Source of the DNA: an uncultured Collinsella sp.
Lineage (GTDB): Bacteria > Actinomycetota > Coriobacteriia > Coriobacteriales > Coriobacteriaceae
Assembly (NCBI GenBank): GCA_902490095.1
Contig: CABUCQ010000042.1
Span: forward strand, 1-16,253
Direction of reading: 5' to 3'
DNA length: 16,253 nucleotides
Shown: one piece after another, positions 13,258 to 16,253 of the stretch
How the letters are laid out: each line of letters begins with the position of its first letter
Numbering within the stretch: position 1 is the first letter of the stretch
The notes under the pieces: model-generated
The model's input: the letters and a program-made list of their open reading frames with translations, nothing else
The model's database searches: none
What the model was told of the DNA's origin: nothing
Program-made: the position numbers and the translations under genes

Positions 13258-13821
13258 ATGGTTCCATCGCAGCATTCCGCGTTGAGGGGCGCTTTTGAGT
13301 GGATCGCGGTCATCGCGATCGCACTGGTCGCCACCTTCTTGATTCGCTCGTTTGTGGTCGAGCCCTTTGTGGTGCCCACCGGCTCCATGGAGTCCACGAT
13401 CGAGATTGGCGACCAGATCCTGGCACAAAAGGTGAGCCTCGAGCTCGGTCAGCCCGTCAAGCAGGGCGATATCGTGGTGTTTCACAACCCCGATGGCACC
13501 TCCGAGCATGATGTTCTTGTCAAGCGTGTTATTGCCACGGCCGGCCAGACGGTCGACCTGCAGGATGGCAAGGTGGTCGTTGACGGCCAAGCGCTCGACG
13601 AGGACTATACGACGGGCATGAGCTGGCCACTTTCGGTCCAAGCGCCCGGTGCTCAGGTAAGCTATCCCTACACCGTTCCCGACGGGTGCGTGTGGGTGAT
13701 GGGCGACAACCGCGAAAACTCTGCCGACTCACGCTACTTTGGTCCCGTCGATCGCTCTGATTTGATCGCTGTGGCGCTTGTGCGCTACTGGCCGCTCAAC
13801 CGCATCGGCGCTATCGACTAA
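13258..13821 (+). CDS. lepB: Signal peptidase I
   Basis: This membrane serine protease removes signal peptides from exported proteins. A single N-terminal membrane helix (WIAVIAIALVATFLIRSFVV) is followed by PTGSMEST with nucleophile Ser43, then the general-base region VLVKRVIATAGQ with Lys89, then the conserved GDNRENSADSRYFGPV box near the C-terminus. The 187 residues are typical for the Gram-positive form. I choose ATG 13258 because GAGGAG (13247-13252) lies 5 bases upstream; a GTG at 13252 overlapping the trmD stop would add two residues but has no SD spacing. It is directly coupled to trmD. Confidence 0.96.
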   Translation: MVPSQHSALRGAFEWIAVIAIALVATFLIRSFVVEPFVVPTGSMESTIEIGDQILAQKVSLELGQPVKQGDIVVFHNPDGTSEHDVLVKRVIATAGQTVDLQDGKVVVDGQALDEDYTTGMSWPLSVQAPGAQVSYPYTVPDGCVWVMGDNRENSADSRYFGPVDRSDLIAVALVRYWPLNRIGAID

Positions 13822-13880
13822 AAACCGCTATAGTACAGTACCTAACCGTGTAATCGTTTCGACGAGGGGATATTAGAGGC

Positions 13881-14792
13881 ATGAACGCTTCATCGCTTTC
13901 CTTCCAAGACATCATCCTGCGCCTCCAGCAGTACTGGGGCGAGCAGGGCTGCGTCATTATGCAGCCCTATGACTCCGAGGTCGGTGCCGGTACCTTCCAT
14001 ACCGCGACCACGCTGCGCTCGCTCGGTCCCGCCGAGTGGCGCACCTGCTATGCGCAGCCCTGCCGCCGTCCCGCCGACGGCCGCTACGGCGAGAACCCCA
14101 ACCGCATGCAGCACTACTATCAGTTCCAGGTGCTCATCAAGCCTTCTCCGGTTAACGCCCAGGAGCTCTACCTGGGGTCTCTTGCCGCTATCGGTCTGGA
14201 TCCCAACGACCATGACGTCCGCTTTGTCGAGGATGACTGGGAGAGCCCGACCCTTGGCGCCTGGGGCCTTGGCTGGGAGGTCTGGCTCAATGGCATGGAG
14301 GTCACGCAGTTTACGTACTTCCAGCAGGTGGGAGGCATCGAGGTCGACCCCGTGCCCGTTGAGATTACCTACGGCCTGGAGCGTATCGCCATGTACGCCC
14401 AGGGCGTCAACTCGGTCTACGACCTGGTGTGGAGCTACCTGCCCGACGGCACGCCCATGACCTATGGCGACGTGTTCCTCGAGAACGAGCGCGAGTTCAG
14501 TGCCTATAACTTTGAGGTCGCCAACGTCGAGATGATGCGTCAGAAGTTTGACGACTACGAGGCCGAGTGCCACTCCTGTCTGGAGCGCAAGCTGCCGCTG
14601 CCGGCGTACGACTGCGTCATGAAGTGCAGCCACGCCTTCAACCTGCTCGATGCCCGTGGCGCGCTGTCCGCGGTCGAGCGTGCCAACTACATCCTGCGCG
14701 TCCGCGCCGTCGCCAAGGCGTGCTGCGAGGCCTACATGGCCGAGGTCGCCGGAGTCAACGAGAATGCCGACCAGGAAGGCGAGGTGGCGTAA
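13881..14792 (+). CDS. glyQ: Glycyl-tRNA synthetase alpha subunit
   Basis: This is the catalytic alpha subunit of the bacterial tetrameric (alpha2beta2) GlyRS. The 303 residues show FQDIILRLQQYWGEQGCVIM, MQHYYQFQVLIKPSP, ELYLGSLAAIGLD, DDWESPTLGAWGLGWEVWL, EVTQFTYFQQVGGIEV and PVEITYGLERIAMY, all family hallmarks of the class II catalytic domain. The ATG at 13881 has GAGGGG (13864-13869), an 11-base spacer that is on the long side. It lies 59 bases after lepB. That gap is too short for a T-box leader. I see TATAGT (13829-13834) but no matching -35, so the promoter is unclear. glyS follows after 3 bases. Confidence 0.97.
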   Translation: MNASSLSFQDIILRLQQYWGEQGCVIMQPYDSEVGAGTFHTATTLRSLGPAEWRTCYAQPCRRPADGRYGENPNRMQHYYQFQVLIKPSPVNAQELYLGSLAAIGLDPNDHDVRFVEDDWESPTLGAWGLGWEVWLNGMEVTQFTYFQQVGGIEVDPVPVEITYGLERIAMYAQGVNSVYDLVWSYLPDGTPMTYGDVFLENEREFSAYNFEVANVEMMRQKFDDYEAECHSCLERKLPLPAYDCVMKCSHAFNLLDARGALSAVERANYILRVRAVAKACCEAYMAEVAGVNENADQEGEVA

Positions 14793-14795
14793 GCC

Positions 14796-16253
14796 ATGGC
14801 AGACGCTAAGGATTTCCTGTTTGAGATCGGTACGGAGGAGATGCCCTCCGCGCCGCTGAACAATGCCGTCAAGCAGCTTGGCTCCATGATTGCCAAGGGT
14901 CTCGACGAGGCCGGTCTGGCCCACGGCGAGGTCCGTGTGATCTCGAGCCCGCGCCGCCTGGCTGCGCTCGTGGCTAACGTCGCCACCGCGACCGATGAAG
15001 TCCATGAGGTCAAGCGTGGCCCCGCGGCCAACATTGCCTTCGACGCTGACGGTAACGCCACCAAGGCCGCCCAGGGCTTTGCCCGCAAGTGCGGTGTGGC
15101 TGCCGAGGACCTGGTCCGTCGCGAGGATACCGACGGTCGCGAGTATGTCTTTGCCGAGAAGAACATTCCCTCCGCACCGGCAACCCCGATCCTGACGGCC
15201 CTGTGCGAGAAGACCATTGCCGGCCTGCAGTGGCCCAACTACCGCTCCCAGCGCTGGGGCCACGAGCACGCGACGTTCGTGCGTCCGGTCCGCTGGATTT
15301 GCTGCCTTCTGGGCGAGGATGTTGTGCCCGTGTCGTTTGCCGACGTGACGAGCGGCAACACCACGCGCGGTCATCGCGTACTTGGCCCTGGCGACCATGT
15401 TGTTGCCAGCCCCGCTGTTTATGAGCAGGTGCTCGAGGACGCCGGCGTGCTTTCTGCCGAGCGTCGTCGCGAGGCCATCCTTGCCGGCATCGCCGAGGTC
15501 GAGGCCGCTCGCCCCGGCTGTCATGTCGACACGCCCAAGAAGGTCTTCGAGGAGGTCATTAACCTCTGCGAGTGGCCGACGGTGCTCGTCGGTACCTTCG
15601 ATGAGGAGTTCCTCAAGGTCCCGCACGAGATCATCTGCGAGTCCATGCTCACCAACCAGCGTTACTTCCCGATCTATGACGGCGAGGGCAAGCTCACGCG
15701 TGAGTTCGTGGTCGTCTCCAACAGCAAGCCCGAGAACGCCGAGCGCGTGATCGACGGCAACGAGCGCGTCGTGCGCGCCCGTCTGGACGACGCAAAGTTC
15801 TTCTACGAGGAGGACCTGAAGATCTCCCTCGACGAGTTCCGTGAGCGTCTGGCCAAGGTTGCCTTCCAGGAGAAGCTCGGTAGCGTGCTCGCCAAGTCCG
15901 AGCGCATTGAGCAACTCGCGCTTGCCATCGCTCGCGAGGCCCATCTGGGCGCCCACCTGGCCGCCGATGCCGCTCGCGCCGCGCACCTGTGCAAGGCCGA
16001 CTTGGTATCCAACGCCGTCGTCGAGTTCACGAGCCAGCAGGGCGTGATGGGCGGTTACTACGCCACCGCGATGGGGGAGAACGACGAGGTTGCCCACGCC
16101 ATTCGCGATCATTATCGTCCCCGCTTTGCCGGTGACGAGCTGCCCGAGGGCACCGCTGGCTGCATCGTGGCCTGCGCCGACAAGCTCGATACCATCGCCG
16201 GTATCTTTGCCATTGGCGAGCCCCCGACTGGCTCCTCCGACCCCTACGCGCTG
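14796..16253 (+). CDS. glyS: Glycyl-tRNA synthetase beta subunit, 5' part
   Basis: The beta subunit binds tRNA-Gly and is needed for aminoacylation. The frame stays open from ATG 14796 to the window end: 486 codons of a family of about 690. The start DFLFEIGTEEMPSAPL is diagnostic, as are RVISSPRRLAALV, KRGPAANIAFD, THFRWGHEHA-type text (here RSQRWGHEHATFVRPVRW), HEIICESMLTNQRYFPIYD, ARLDDAKFFYEEDLK, GVMGGYYA and GEPPTGSSDPYAL at the very end. It starts 3 bases after glyQ, so the two are cotranscribed and coupled. The remainder, including the anticodon-binding region, lies beyond the window. Confidence 0.96.
   Translation, partial: MADAKDFLFEIGTEEMPSAPLNNAVKQLGSMIAKGLDEAGLAHGEVRVISSPRRLAALVANVATATDEVHEVKRGPAANIAFDADGNATKAAQGFARKCGVAAEDLVRREDTDGREYVFAEKNIPSAPATPILTALCEKTIAGLQWPNYRSQRWGHEHATFVRPVRWICCLLGEDVVPVSFADVTSGNTTRGHRVLGPGDHVVASPAVYEQVLEDAGVLSAERRREAILAGIAEVEAARPGCHVDTPKKVFEEVINLCEWPTVLVGTFDEEFLKVPHEIICESMLTNQRYFPIYDGEGKLTREFVVVSNSKPENAERVIDGNERVVRARLDDAKFFYEEDLKISLDEFRERLAKVAFQEKLGSVLAKSERIEQLALAIAREAHLGAHLAADAARAAHLCKADLVSNAVVEFTSQQGVMGGYYATAMGENDEVAHAIRDHYRPRFAGDELPEGTAGCIVACADKLDTIAGIFAIGEPPTGSSDPYAL

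Noticed and set aside
13822..13880. Possible T-box leader or clear promoter for glyQ-glyS
   Set aside because: The gap is only 59 bases, too short for a T-box. TATAGT at 13829-13834 and TACAGT at 13834-13839 have no acceptable -35 box at 16-18 bases.
13890..16112. Long antisense open frame of 740 codons opposite glyQ and glyS
   Set aside because: It is a shadow of the GC-rich codon bias of two clearly homologous genes on the other strand, crosses both of them, and has a composition (His/Arg/Gly/Leu-rich, no recognisable domain) typical of such shadows.
1..16253. Mobile element, CRISPR array, defence island, phage or integration site
   Set aside because: No transposase, integrase, tandem repeats with spacers, tRNA gene or island-like composition change was seen; nearly every base is accounted for by core genes.

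Overview
The window is an ordinary, densely packed bacterial core-genome segment. GC content is high (roughly 60%, judged by eye) and intergenic gaps are short. The gene content, a high share of TTG starts and the order of the ribosomal-protein clusters suggest an actinobacterial gut commensal of the class Coriobacteriia, perhaps Collinsella or a close relative. That assignment is inference from gene order and protein character, not a database result.

Region 1 (1-5711, + strand) reads as one operon. It holds the 3' end of a class B penicillin-binding protein 2 gene (mrdA), its partner SEDS glycosyltransferase gene rodA, an uncharacterised DUF697-like membrane protein, and a two-gene module of a B12-binding-like radical SAM enzyme (TIGR03960-like) and its DUF2344 partner (TIGR03936-like), which overlap by ATGA. 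Region 2 (5708-6513) is the L21/L27 operon rplU-rpmA. A near-consensus promoter drives it, with its -35 box built over the stop codon of the DUF2344 gene, and a strong intrinsic terminator follows rpmA. Region 3 (6516-9865) is obgE-nadD-yqeK-rsfS, a ribosome-assembly and NAD/nucleotide-metabolism group closed by a second strong terminator. The obgE ribosome-binding site lies only three bases after the U-tract of the rpmA terminator, so that terminator probably acts as an attenuator or partial terminator.

Region 4 (9876-11141, - strand) is a lone, convergent dinB (DNA polymerase IV). It has a -10 box placed for a leaderless mRNA and an inverted repeat over its promoter. Region 5 (11246-16253, + strand) is rpsP-khpA-rimM-trmD-lepB followed by glyQ-glyS; glyS runs off the window. 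The usual rplS gene is missing from the trmD neighbourhood.

The genes cover cell-wall elongation, ribosome biogenesis and silencing (L21, L27, S16, Obg, RimM, RsfS), tRNA maturation and charging (TrmD, GlyQS), secretion (LepB) and NAD synthesis (NadD). I see no mobile element, CRISPR array, phage or defence system, tRNA or rRNA. The least explained parts are the DUF697-like protein, the radical SAM/DUF2344 pair, the regulatory sites around obgE and dinB, and structured RNA at the start of rimM.
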